From: Pseudonocardia petroleophila | Lineage (GTDB): Bacteria > Actinomycetota > Actinomycetes > Mycobacteriales > Pseudonocardiaceae | Assembly: GCF_014235185.1 (NCBI RefSeq) | Contig: NZ_CP060131.1 | Coordinates: 255,501-319,500 of the forward strand | Length of the DNA: 64,000 nt | Reading direction: 5' to 3' | In this document: positions 8,198 through 16,294 of the stretch, piece by piece | Layout of the letters: every line of letters starts with the position of its first letter | Position numbering within the stretch: the first letter of the stretch is position 1 | The notes under the pieces: generated by a model | Told to the model about the DNA's origin: nothing | What the model saw: only the letters and a program-made list of their open reading frames with translations | Databases searched by the model: none | Made by a program: the position numbers and the translations under genes

Positions 8198-9394
8198 ATG
8201 GTCCTCGTACTGACCTTCGGCGTGGTGCTGCTGACGACGGTGGCCCTGTCCGGGCTGGCGGCGCGTTCGGTGCTGTCCACGGCGCTGGTGTTCCTGGTGG
8301 CCGGGGCGCTGGTGGGGCCCGGTTTCCTGGGCCTCATCGAGGTCTCCCCGAGCGGGACGCTGGTGCGCACGCTCGCCGACCTGGCGCTGTTCACCGTGCT
8401 GTTCGTCGACGGCGGGCGGCTGTCGGTGGCGCGGCTGCGCAGCGGGTGGCGGCTCTCGGGCCGGGCGCTCGGGCTCGGCATGCCGCTGGCCCTGGTCCTC
8501 GTCGCGCTGGCGACGCACCTGCTGGTCGGCCTGGACTGGACCACCTCGCTGCTGGTGGGGGCGATCCTCGCGCCCACCGACCCGGTGTTCGCCTCGGCGA
8601 TCGTGAGCCGCAGCGAGGTGCCGGCGCGGCTGCGCACGCTGCTGGGCATCGAGTCCGGCGTCAACGACGGGCTGGCGCTGCCCGCTGTGCTGGTGCTCAT
8701 CGCGCTGGGTACCGGCGCGGACGCCGGGTTCGGCCCGATCGCCCTGGAGCTGGTGCTGGGCATCGTGCTCGGGGTGGTGCTGCCGCTCGCCGTCACCGCG
8801 CTGTTCCGGCTGCCCCTGCTCGGCGCCGAGCCCCGGCTGCAGCCGCTGGGCCCGCTCGCGGTGGCGATCGTGCTGTACGGGCTGTGCAGCCTCACCCACG
8901 CCAACGCCTACCTCGCGGCGTTCGCCGCGGGCATCACCCTGGCCACCGTCGCCCCGCAGCCGGTGGAGGCGTTCGCCGAGTTCGGCGAGCTGGTCTCCGA
9001 GCTCACCAAGTTCGCCGCGGTGCTGGTCTTCGGTGCGCTGCTCACCCCCGCGTTCTTCGGCGGGCTCGGCGCCGGGGAGTGGGCCGTGGCCCTGCTCTCG
9101 CTGCTGGTCGTCCGGCCGGCGTCGATGCTGGTGTCGCTGTGGCGGGCCGACCTGCCCCGCCGGGAGCGCGTCGCGGCCGCGTGGTTCGGGCCCAAGGGGT
9201 TCGCCTCGGTCGTCTACGGCCTGCTCGCCGTGCAGTCGGGCATCCCGAACGCGTCGACGGTGTTCGAGGTGGTGGCGCTGACGATCGCGGTGTCGATGGT
9301 CGCCCACAGCACGACCGACGTCCCGGTGTCCCGGGCCTTCGACGTCGAGGAGATCGCCGGGCTGCCCGACGACGACGTGCCGGACCGGCGCTGA
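8198..9394 (+). CDS. Cation:proton antiporter (CPA1/NhaP type)
   Basis: The protein has 398 residues and about twelve hydrophobic helices. The CPA1 signature is present: LAPTDPVFASAIV (about 124-136) and ESGVNDGLALP (152-162) with the Asn-Asp pair that binds the transported ion. It should swap Na+ or K+ for protons. AAGGGAG at 8185-8191 selects the ATG at 8198. A conserved FGPKGFASVVYG motif lies near the C-terminus. It is divergent from the CaCA exchanger. The 281 bases after it (9395-9675) hold nothing I recognise. Confidence 0.85.
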   Translation: MVLVLTFGVVLLTTVALSGLAARSVLSTALVFLVAGALVGPGFLGLIEVSPSGTLVRTLADLALFTVLFVDGGRLSVARLRSGWRLSGRALGLGMPLALVLVALATHLLVGLDWTTSLLVGAILAPTDPVFASAIVSRSEVPARLRTLLGIESGVNDGLALPAVLVLIALGTGADAGFGPIALELVLGIVLGVVLPLAVTALFRLPLLGAEPRLQPLGPLAVAIVLYGLCSLTHANAYLAAFAAGITLATVAPQPVEAFAEFGELVSELTKFAAVLVFGALLTPAFFGGLGAGEWAVALLSLLVVRPASMLVSLWRADLPRRERVAAAWFGPKGFASVVYGLLAVQSGIPNASTVFEVVALTIAVSMVAHSTTDVPVSRAFDVEEIAGLPDDDVPDRR

Positions 9395-9675
9395 GGCGCT
9401 CCGGGCACAGCCCCACCGTCCGTCCGTGCGGATCGACGTGGTGATCGCCACCAGACGCACCACGCGCCCGCACCCAGGGCCCGGCGTGCGGCCACGAGCG
9501 ATCACGAGCGGCGCAACGTCGCTCCCCGCCGCCCTTCCCGGTCACGACAGCCCGCGGCGGTCGGCGTCGCCACCGGACGCGGGCCTGTCGGCGGCCGGCA
9601 CACATCACGCGAAGCGGGTCACCGCCTGCGCCACACCGCCGCGGCCAGGGCGAGGATCATCGCGACGGGCAGCTG

Positions 9676-12345
9676 TCAGGAGGAGGAGGAGTCCGGGGGC
9701 CCGTAGCTGCGGCGGGTGAGCCGCCTGACCCGTCCCTCCTCGACCGCGGTGCCCAGCGCCGAGCCGAACCGGCCGGGGCCCCAGTAGCGGGCGCCGACGA
9801 TCCGGGCCAGCTCCTTTCGGTCGGCGGGGCCGTGCTCGGCCAACGCGCGTGCCAGCACGTCGACCTCGCGGTCCAGCGCCTCGTGCTCGGCGCGTACTGA
9901 GGGCGGCTGCCCGCCGATCCGTGCCGCGCCCAGCGTGGGGCTGGGGCCGAGCCGCAGGCGGCGCACCCCGTCGCGGCCCTCCCGCCGGGCCAACCGGGCC
10001 CGGATCCGATCCTCGCGCTCGGCGGCCTCCCGGTTCCGCGCGGCCCGCTCGTCACCGGCGCCCCCCTCCGCGGCGCCCCCCTCCGCGGCGCCCCCGTCAG
10101 CGGCGTCCCCGTCAGCGGCGTCCCCCTCAGCGGCGTCCCCCTCAGCGGCGTCCCCGTCAGCGGCGTCCCCCTCACCGTCGGCCGGCTCCCCGGCGGCGGC
10201 TTCCCCGTCGCCCGCCGCCCCACCTGGGTCGGGTGCGAGCTCGTCGGCCGCGGCGCGGTGCTCGGCCGCCTGGACCCGCTCCTCGGCCGCGGCCCCGCGC
10301 CGCTCCAGCTCGGTGGCCGCGGCCTCGTGCCGGGCGCGGCCGGCGTCGTCGCCCACACCCCGTGCCTCGTGCGTGCCGGCCCGTTCCTCGTGCAGCCGCG
10401 CCCAGACCTCGTGCACCTCCGCGCGCGCGGCGGCGACGCGCCGGTCCGGCCCGTCGGTCTCGGCGAGCAGCTGTGCGGCGAAGGCCCGCTGCTCGCGGGC
10501 CATGGCCCGCTCCTCGGCGGCGGCGGCCCGGGCCAGGTGCCGGCGGGCGTCGGCGTCACCCTCGGCGGCGAGGGCCGCGATGCGCTCGGCGAGCATCCGG
10601 GCCCGCTGCTCGGCCGCCTGGGCCCGCTCGAGGGCGCCCGCGCCTGATCCGTCCCGGGCGGCGGCCAGCTGGTCGTGAGTCGCGGCCTGCTCGTCGAGCT
10701 CGTCGGCGCGCAGCTCGTCGATCTCGGCGAGGGTGCGGGCGACGCGGGCCTGGTCGGCAGAGCCGGCGGCCTCCCGCTCGTGCACCTCGGCCCGGTGCTC
10801 GGCGGCCCGCGCCCTGGCCCGCTCCGCCTCCTCCCGGCAGTGCTGCGCGGTCCGGCGATGGTCGGGGCCCGCCTGCGTCCCGTTGCCGCCGTCGGTGCCC
10901 TGCTCCGCGGTGAGCGGCTGGGCGATCGACTCCAGGCTGGCGCCCTCGGCCTGCACCCCGAACAGCAGCTCGGTGATCCCGCCGACCGCCATCACCGCCG
11001 CGCCGATCAGGAACGCCAGCGTGACCAGCCCGCGTTGCTCGGACCCGATCAGCTGCCCGAACAGCAACGGACCCGCGATGCCGCCGACCCCGGTGCCGAT
11101 CGCGTAGAAGAACGCGATGGCCAGCGCCCGGGTCTCCATCGGGAAGATCTCGCTGACCGTCAGGTACGCCGCGCTGGCCCCGGCCGAGGCCAGGAAGAAC
11201 GTGACCACGATCAAGGCGATGAGCAGCCACTCGTTGCCGATGTGGAACAGGAACACCGCGGCCAGGGGCAGCGTGGCCGCCGCCGAGCCGAGGTAGGTCC
11301 CGGCGATCATCGGTTTGCGCCCGACGGTGTCGAACAGCCGACCCAGCGTCAGCGGCCCCAGCAGGTTGCCCACCGCGTAGATGATCACGAAGACGGGCAC
11401 GAAGCTCGCCGCCACCCCATAGAACGTCGTGAACAGCGTGCCGAGGTTGAACGTGATCCCGTTGTAGATGAACGCCTGCCCGATGAACAGCGCGAGGCCC
11501 AGCACCGCCCGCTTCGGGTAGAGCGTGAACGCGGTATGCCCGATCGTGCGGAAGGGGATGGTGGTGCGCTGCCGCACGGTGAGGGTCTCCCCCGGCTCGT
11601 CGAGCGACTCGCCGGTCTCGTACTCGACGTCGCTCTCGATACCGCCGACGATGCGCTCGGCCTCCTCCTCGCGGCCGTGGATGAACAGCCACCGCGGGCT
11701 CTCCGGCACGTGCCTGCGCACCAGGAAGATCGTCAGGCCCAGCACGGCGCCGACCCCGAAGGCCAGCCGCCACCCCAGGTCGGCGGGGAAGATCGCCCGG
11801 CTGAGGAACAGCAGCGCGAACGCCGCCCCGGCCGCCGAGCCCAGCCAGTAGGTGCCGTTGATCAGCAGGTCCACCCGGCCGCGGACCCGGGCCGGGATCA
11901 GCTCGTCGATCGCGGAGTTGATCGCCGCGTACTCCCCCCCGATCCCCGCACCGGTGACGAACCGGGCCAGGAAGAAGAACCACGCCGAGAACGAGAACGC
12001 CGTGGCCACGGTGGCCACGATGTACACGCCCAGCGTCAGCATGAACAGCTTCTTGCGGCCGAACCGGTCGGTCAGGTGCCCGAAGAACAGCGCGCCGGCG
12101 CAGGCGCCGACGATGTAGATCGCCCCGGCGAGCCCGACCTGGCCCGCCGTGAGGTTCAGCCCGCTGTCGGGTTCGGTGAGCCGGGCGGCCACCGAGCCCA
12201 CCATCGTCACCTCGAGCCCGTCGAGGACCCAGACCGTGCCGAGCCCGATCAGGACCCGCCAGTGGAACCGGCTCCACGGCAGCCGGTCCAGCCGCGCGGG
12301 CACGCGGGTGTGGATGACGCCCGTCTCGATCGTCTGTTCTGCCAT
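9676..12345 (-). CDS. MFS transporter with long coiled-coil, 5-residue repeat and winged-helix-like tail
   Basis: An 889-residue protein, twice the usual MFS length. Residues ~25-480 are a sugar-transporter-like MFS domain with twelve helices, the loop 2-3 motif GHLTDRFGRKK, and GRLFDTVGRKP in the second half. Residues ~500-700 are Ala/Glu/Arg-rich and predicted coiled coil. Residues ~723-762 are eight 5-residue repeats (GDAAE/GDAAD/GGAAE). The last ~70 residues (ALAEHGPADRKELARIVGARYWGPGRF) look like a winged-helix fold. One stop and a good terminal match argue against a frameshift fusion. It starts at ATG 12345; GGGTAC lies just upstream on the minus strand. The substrate is unknown. Confidence 0.7.
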   Translation of the reverse strand: MAEQTIETGVIHTRVPARLDRLPWSRFHWRVLIGLGTVWVLDGLEVTMVGSVAARLTEPDSGLNLTAGQVGLAGAIYIVGACAGALFFGHLTDRFGRKKLFMLTLGVYIVATVATAFSFSAWFFFLARFVTGAGIGGEYAAINSAIDELIPARVRGRVDLLINGTYWLGSAAGAAFALLFLSRAIFPADLGWRLAFGVGAVLGLTIFLVRRHVPESPRWLFIHGREEEAERIVGGIESDVEYETGESLDEPGETLTVRQRTTIPFRTIGHTAFTLYPKRAVLGLALFIGQAFIYNGITFNLGTLFTTFYGVAASFVPVFVIIYAVGNLLGPLTLGRLFDTVGRKPMIAGTYLGSAAATLPLAAVFLFHIGNEWLLIALIVVTFFLASAGASAAYLTVSEIFPMETRALAIAFFYAIGTGVGGIAGPLLFGQLIGSEQRGLVTLAFLIGAAVMAVGGITELLFGVQAEGASLESIAQPLTAEQGTDGGNGTQAGPDHRRTAQHCREEAERARARAAEHRAEVHEREAAGSADQARVARTLAEIDELRADELDEQAATHDQLAAARDGSGAGALERAQAAEQRARMLAERIAALAAEGDADARRHLARAAAAEERAMAREQRAFAAQLLAETDGPDRRVAAARAEVHEVWARLHEERAGTHEARGVGDDAGRARHEAAATELERRGAAAEERVQAAEHRAAADELAPDPGGAAGDGEAAAGEPADGEGDAADGDAAEGDAAEGDAADGDAADGGAAEGGAAEGGAGDERAARNREAAEREDRIRARLARREGRDGVRRLRLGPSPTLGAARIGGQPPSVRAEHEALDREVDVLARALAEHGPADRKELARIVGARYWGPGRFGSALGTAVEEGRVRRLTRRSYGPPDSSSS
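10058..10177 (-). repeat. Eight tandem 15-bp repeats inside the MFS gene
   Basis: Units such as GCGTCCCCCTCAGCG repeat eight times without interruption and encode acidic pentapeptides. Two unit types (TCAGCG and TCCGCG endings) form blocks, which suggests expansion by slippage. Being a multiple of three, copy number can change without breaking the frame. Confidence 0.85.
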
Positions 12346-12386
12346 CGCTTCGCCTATCTCGTCGCGAGTGCGGGTACCCGTCGGTC

Positions 12387-12707
12387 GTGACGGGTTGCGG
12401 GCTGTGGGGGCACCGGTACCGGTTCCGCGCGGACGGGGCCACGATGCGGTGGGAGTGCGCGCGGGGGTGCGGCGCGGGCGGCAGCAAGGTCTATCCCGAC
12501 GGCGCCGCCGCCGCGCGCTTCGCCGCGGCGTTCGACCGGGAGGACCGGGCCGACCTCGGCCGGCGCGCGCCGCTGGTCGGCCTGCTCCCGCTGCGCCTGT
12601 GGCGCGCGGTGCGGCGGCGCGGCACGCACTGGCTCGGACACGGCCCCGGCCGGCGACCGGCGCGCGGCGCGCAGGAGCTCAGCCACGGTCCCGGCCCCGT
12701 CCGGTGA
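12387..12707 (+). CDS. Small cysteine-rich protein, probable zinc binder
   Basis: This 106-residue protein starts with GTG at 12387 and has Cys at 4, 24 and 28 plus an early His (MTGCGLWGHRYRF, MRWECARGCGAGGSK), a plausible zinc site. A conserved-looking segment AAAFDREDRADLGRRAPLVGLLPLRLWR follows. I have an impression of similar actinobacterial hypothetical proteins but cannot name a family. No ribosome site is visible, so the mRNA may be leaderless. Its 3' end overlaps the end of the opposite-strand gene at 12679 by 29 bases. Confidence 0.5.
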   Translation: MTGCGLWGHRYRFRADGATMRWECARGCGAGGSKVYPDGAAAARFAAAFDREDRADLGRRAPLVGLLPLRLWRAVRRRGTHWLGHGPGRRPARGAQELSHGPGPVR

Positions 12708-13062
12708 ACGCAGCGGTGGCCGCGACGGCGGCGGCGACGGCCAGGCCGAGTGCGGGCAGGCCCACGCGGGCGCGGCCGGCGGCGCGGGCCGGGTCGAGCC
12801 GGGCCCGCAGCTCGGTCGCGGTGCCGGCGAGCGCGGCGGTGGCCGAGGCGGTGGCCTCGGCCAGCGCGTCGGTGTCCCCGCGCGCCCGGGCCGTGCGCGC
12901 GGCCAGCTCGGCGCGCCGCTGCGCCACCGGCCGCCCGCCCAGCACCTCCCGGCCCCGGGTGTGCGCGGCGACCTCGGCCGGTGACGCGCCCGGCCCGCGG
13001 CCGCCCAGCAGCCGCGCGCGGACCCGGGCCAGCAGCACGACCTCCGGTGCTTCCGGGGTCAT
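12679..13062 (-). CDS. Last gene of the ten-gene operon; small protein with C-terminal helix
   Basis: A 127-residue protein that I do not recognise. It is Ala/Arg-rich and probably helical through residue ~95, then has one transmembrane helix at about 98-118 (LPALGLAVAAAVAATAAF) and a short basic tail (GRGRDRG). The start ATG overlaps the GH15 stop as ATGA, so it is translationally coupled. It ends within the convergent small gene at 12387-12707. DUF3618-like proteins share the layout of a helical stretch plus tail anchor, which is a guess. Confidence 0.6.
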   Translation of the reverse strand: MTPEAPEVVLLARVRARLLGGRGPGASPAEVAAHTRGREVLGGRPVAQRRAELAARTARARGDTDALAEATASATAALAGTATELRARLDPARAAGRARVGLPALGLAVAAAVAATAAFTGRGRDRG

Positions 13063-14804
13063 CGGTCCGACGCCAGCCGCAGCGAGCTCTCCAGCATCAG
13101 GGCGTGCACGAACGCCTGCGGGAGGTTGCCGCGCAGCTGGCGCTGGGCCACGTCGTACTCCTCGCTGAACAGGCCCGGCGGCCCGCACGCCGCCCGGTTG
13201 CGCTCGAACCAGGTGGCGGCGGCGACGGGGTCGCCCTGCTGGTGCGCGGCCAACGCCATGAGGAAACCGCACAGCCCGAACGCGCCCTCGGCCTCGCCGA
13301 GCGGGCGGGCGTCCTGCCGGAACCGGTAGACGTAGCCCTCCTCGGCCAACTCTTCCTGCACGGCGGCCACGGTCGCCACGGAGCGGGCGTCGGCGGCGGG
13401 CAGGGCGCCGCGGATCGCGGGCAGCAGCAGCGCGGCGTCGACCCGGGGGTCGTCGGGCGCGCGCTGCCACCGCCCTGAGGGGTGCACGCAGTCGGCCGTG
13501 TCGGCCAGGATCGCGTCGGCCAGTGCGCTCCAGCGGGCGGCGTCGCCCGGCGCGGCGCCCGCGCCCGCGATCGCGCGCAGCCCCGCGACGCAGGTCAGCC
13601 GGGAGTGGGCCCAGCGCCGGTCGTCGAGCTCCCAGATGCCGGCGTCCGGGTCGCCCCAGCGGGTCTCGATCGCGGCGACGGTGGCTCGCAGCGCCTGACG
13701 GTGCTCGGTGTCGAGGCGGTCGTGGCGGGCCGCGGCGGCGAACAGCAGCAGGGCCTCGCCGAACGCGTCGAGCTGGAACTGCGCGTTCACGTGGTTGCCG
13801 AGCACGTCGCGCCCGCCGGGGTAGCCGGGCAGGTCGAGAGGGCGCTGGTCGGGGACGGCGCCGCCGGTGACGGTGTAGGCCGGCTTCAGCTCGGGCCCGT
13901 CGGCGAGGACCCGCTCGGCGACGAACCGGACGGCGTCGTCGAGCAGCGGGTGCGGCCCGTCGACGGCGACGGCCTGGCCCGCGTAGCACTGGTCGCGGAT
14001 CCAGACGTAGCGGTAGTCGTAGTCGCGGCCCTGCGCGGCGCGCTCGGGCAGCCCCATCGTGGCCGCGGCGACCATGCCGCCGCCGGAGCCGGTGAGCCCG
14101 CGCAGCACCGCGTAGGCGTGCCGGGCGTCGCGCGGGGCGATGCTGGCGTCCAGCGGCGGCACCGCGCCGGCCCACGCGGCCTCGGTGCCCGCCCAGGCGA
14201 GGTCCGGGTCCGGCGGCACGCCGCCCAGTGGGGTGTCGGCGATCTCCAGAACCAGGTCACGGTGCCCGCCTTCGGGCAGGTCGCAGGTCAGGAGGAGCCG
14301 ATCGCCGTCGACGCGGGCATCGGGCGCCCCGGTCCAGCGCATCCGCAGCTCACCGGACCGGGCCTCCCAGCACCCGCCGTCGCCGCGACGCGGCTCGCGC
14401 AGGGGCTCGCGGCCGAACCGGGCCGCGGGCGCGCAGACCACCTCGACCCGGGCGTCCCCCGCCACCGCCACGATGCGGCGCAGCACGACCGTCCGGTGCC
14501 GGTCGCCGGGGAACGCCAGCGCCTCACGGCACTCCACGATGCCGGTGTCGGTGACCCAGCGGGAGCGCCAGATGAGGGTGCCCGGCTCGTAGTACCCGCC
14601 CCAGACGAACCGGCCGGCCGGGGTCACCGCGTATGAGCCGCCGCCGCCGACCAGCGAGGAGAACACCGCGTCGGAGTCCCACCGCGGGGCGCACAGCCAG
14701 GCGATGTCGCCGCGGGGGCCGATCAGGGCGCCGCGCTCCCCGTCTGCCAGCAGCGCGTACTCGCGCAGGACGTGAGGTGGGCTGCCCATCAGATCGCCAC
14801 TCAT
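13059..14804 (-). CDS. Glycoside hydrolase family 15 (glucoamylase/trehalase-like)
   Basis: This 581-residue protein has the two-domain layout of GH15 proteins of the trehalase/glucoamylase type. The N-terminal beta-sandwich (residues ~10-220; LREYALLADGERGALIGPRGDIAWLCAPRWDS) is followed by the (alpha/alpha)6 barrel. GRDYDYRYVWIRDQ matches the GH15 active-site entry motif, and GLFSEEYD followed by GNLPQAFVHAL matches the catalytic-glutamate region. No signal peptide is seen, so it should act in the cytoplasm on an alpha-glucoside such as trehalose or maltodextrin. The ATG at 14804 overlaps the preceding stop by one base. In the operon it could supply glucose to the GMC dehydrogenase. Confidence 0.85.
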   Translation of the reverse strand: MSGDLMGSPPHVLREYALLADGERGALIGPRGDIAWLCAPRWDSDAVFSSLVGGGGSYAVTPAGRFVWGGYYEPGTLIWRSRWVTDTGIVECREALAFPGDRHRTVVLRRIVAVAGDARVEVVCAPAARFGREPLREPRRGDGGCWEARSGELRMRWTGAPDARVDGDRLLLTCDLPEGGHRDLVLEIADTPLGGVPPDPDLAWAGTEAAWAGAVPPLDASIAPRDARHAYAVLRGLTGSGGGMVAAATMGLPERAAQGRDYDYRYVWIRDQCYAGQAVAVDGPHPLLDDAVRFVAERVLADGPELKPAYTVTGGAVPDQRPLDLPGYPGGRDVLGNHVNAQFQLDAFGEALLLFAAAARHDRLDTEHRQALRATVAAIETRWGDPDAGIWELDDRRWAHSRLTCVAGLRAIAGAGAAPGDAARWSALADAILADTADCVHPSGRWQRAPDDPRVDAALLLPAIRGALPAADARSVATVAAVQEELAEEGYVYRFRQDARPLGEAEGAFGLCGFLMALAAHQQGDPVAAATWFERNRAACGPPGLFSEEYDVAQRQLRGNLPQAFVHALMLESSLRLASDR

Positions 14805-16294
14805 CAGATCCCCGCCGCGTTCGCGTAGTACATCTGGTCCTCGCGCCAGCCGCCCATGCCCAGGCCGATGTCACCCGGGTCGTCGACGAACTCGATCGCG
14901 GTGATCCACTTGACCATCTTGTAGCCCAGCTGGGTCTCCACCCGCAGCCGCACCGGGGCCCCGTGCTCCACCGGCAGCGGGCCACCGTTCATGTCCAGGG
15001 CGAGGATCGTCTGGGCGTGCGCGGCCAGGTGCAGGGGCAGCGACTCGTAGAAGAACCCGTAGCGGCCCTCCCCCTCGGTGAGCCCCTTGTCGTCCATGGC
15101 GTGGAACACGACGAACTTCGCCTCGGGCGCCACCCCGACCCGCTCGACCACCGCGCGCAGCGGGACCCCGCTCCACTCGGCTACCGCGGTCCAGCCCTGG
15201 ATGCAGTGGTGCTTCACGACCTGGCCGGCCTGCTCCATCTCGCGCAGCTCGTCGAGCGACAGCGACACCGGCCGCTCGACGAGCCCGCCGACGACCAGCC
15301 GGTAGTCGGCGAACCCGTCCGCGGCGGCGCGCTCGTACTCCGGGCCGGTCGGCGGGTAGCCGTTGATCCGGTGATAGGCCGAGATGTCGCGGCGCCGGAA
15401 GCGCTGCCGCGACCGGAACGACCGGGACACCGCCCGCTCGAACGGGTCGACGACGACGCCGAGCAGCCGCTGGGTCCGCCGCCGGTAGCGCAGCGAGAAC
15501 CAGGTGACCACCACGTGGAAGACCACGATGCCGACGAGCCCGGTGATCCCGAGGCCGACGGCGAGCGCGTGGTTCGAGCCGGGCGTGCCCAGCACGATCT
15601 TCGTGAACCCCTCGGGCAGGCCGTGCACGACCACCAGGAACACGTGCACCACGGTGAACGCGCCGAACGCGCACAGGCCCAGGAAGTGCAGGCTGCGGGC
15701 GCCCTGCTTGCCGCCGAACAACCGCCCGTACCAGGGGAAGCGGGCCAGCAGTGACGGCGACATCGCGGCCCCGGTGGCGATCTGGAACGGCGCCAGCACG
15801 AAGACCACCAGGAAGTAGGCGAGCTTCTGGGCCGGCTCGAAGGGCTGCCCGGGGATCTTCTTCGGCAGCCGGAACTGCAGGTACTCCCCCACCGCCCGGA
15901 TCGAGTCCGGCACGATCGACCAGCTCGTGGGCACCAGGTAGCGCCAGTAGCCGGTGGCGAACACCAGCACCACGTAGACCAGGCCGGTGAGGATCCAGAA
16001 CTGCACGGTGAGGAAGTGCCAGTGCCGGCCCAGGCCGAGGTTCTTGCGGCCCGGCAGCGCGACCACCGGGTTCCAGGACTCCTCCTCGTCGAGCGAGGTC
16101 CAGGTGCGCCGGGAGTCGGCGCCGAAGGTCTTCTTCGAGAACCGGGCCCACTCGCGGCCGGGCGGGCAGCCGTCGTGCCAGTACAGCTTCGGGAACGCCG
16201 AGAGCACCTCCAGCCCCGAGCGGGCCAGCAGCAGCAGGAAGAACAGGTTGAGGAAGTGCAGGATCGCGACCCACAGCGGGTAGAACGGCGTCAT
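14804..16294 (-). CDS. Cytochrome b561-like membrane domain fused to sulfite-oxidase-type Mo domain
   Basis: 496 residues. The N-terminal half (about 1-300) has five or six helices with histidines placed as in b-type cytochromes (HWHFLTVQFW, LHFLGLCAFGAFTVVHVFLVVVHG). The C-terminal half is a molybdopterin-binding oxidoreductase domain with the Mo-ligand cysteine in KHHCIQGWTAVAEWSG and the closing motif QLGYKMVKWITAIEF. The fusion could pass electrons between the Mo centre and the quinone pool. It starts at ATG 16294 (ATGA overlap with the GMC gene). Operon context suggests it takes electrons from sugar oxidation; this is inference. Confidence 0.75.
   Translation of the reverse strand: MTPFYPLWVAILHFLNLFFLLLLARSGLEVLSAFPKLYWHDGCPPGREWARFSKKTFGADSRRTWTSLDEEESWNPVVALPGRKNLGLGRHWHFLTVQFWILTGLVYVVLVFATGYWRYLVPTSWSIVPDSIRAVGEYLQFRLPKKIPGQPFEPAQKLAYFLVVFVLAPFQIATGAAMSPSLLARFPWYGRLFGGKQGARSLHFLGLCAFGAFTVVHVFLVVVHGLPEGFTKIVLGTPGSNHALAVGLGITGLVGIVVFHVVVTWFSLRYRRRTQRLLGVVVDPFERAVSRSFRSRQRFRRRDISAYHRINGYPPTGPEYERAAADGFADYRLVVGGLVERPVSLSLDELREMEQAGQVVKHHCIQGWTAVAEWSGVPLRAVVERVGVAPEAKFVVFHAMDDKGLTEGEGRYGFFYESLPLHLAAHAQTILALDMNGGPLPVEHGAPVRLRVETQLGYKMVKWITAIEFVDDPGDIGLGMGGWREDQMYYANAAGI

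Noticed and set aside
12389..12402. GGGTTGCGGG near the MFS start as another operator
   Set aside because: Only one half-site is present, and it lies inside the start of the small Cys-rich gene.
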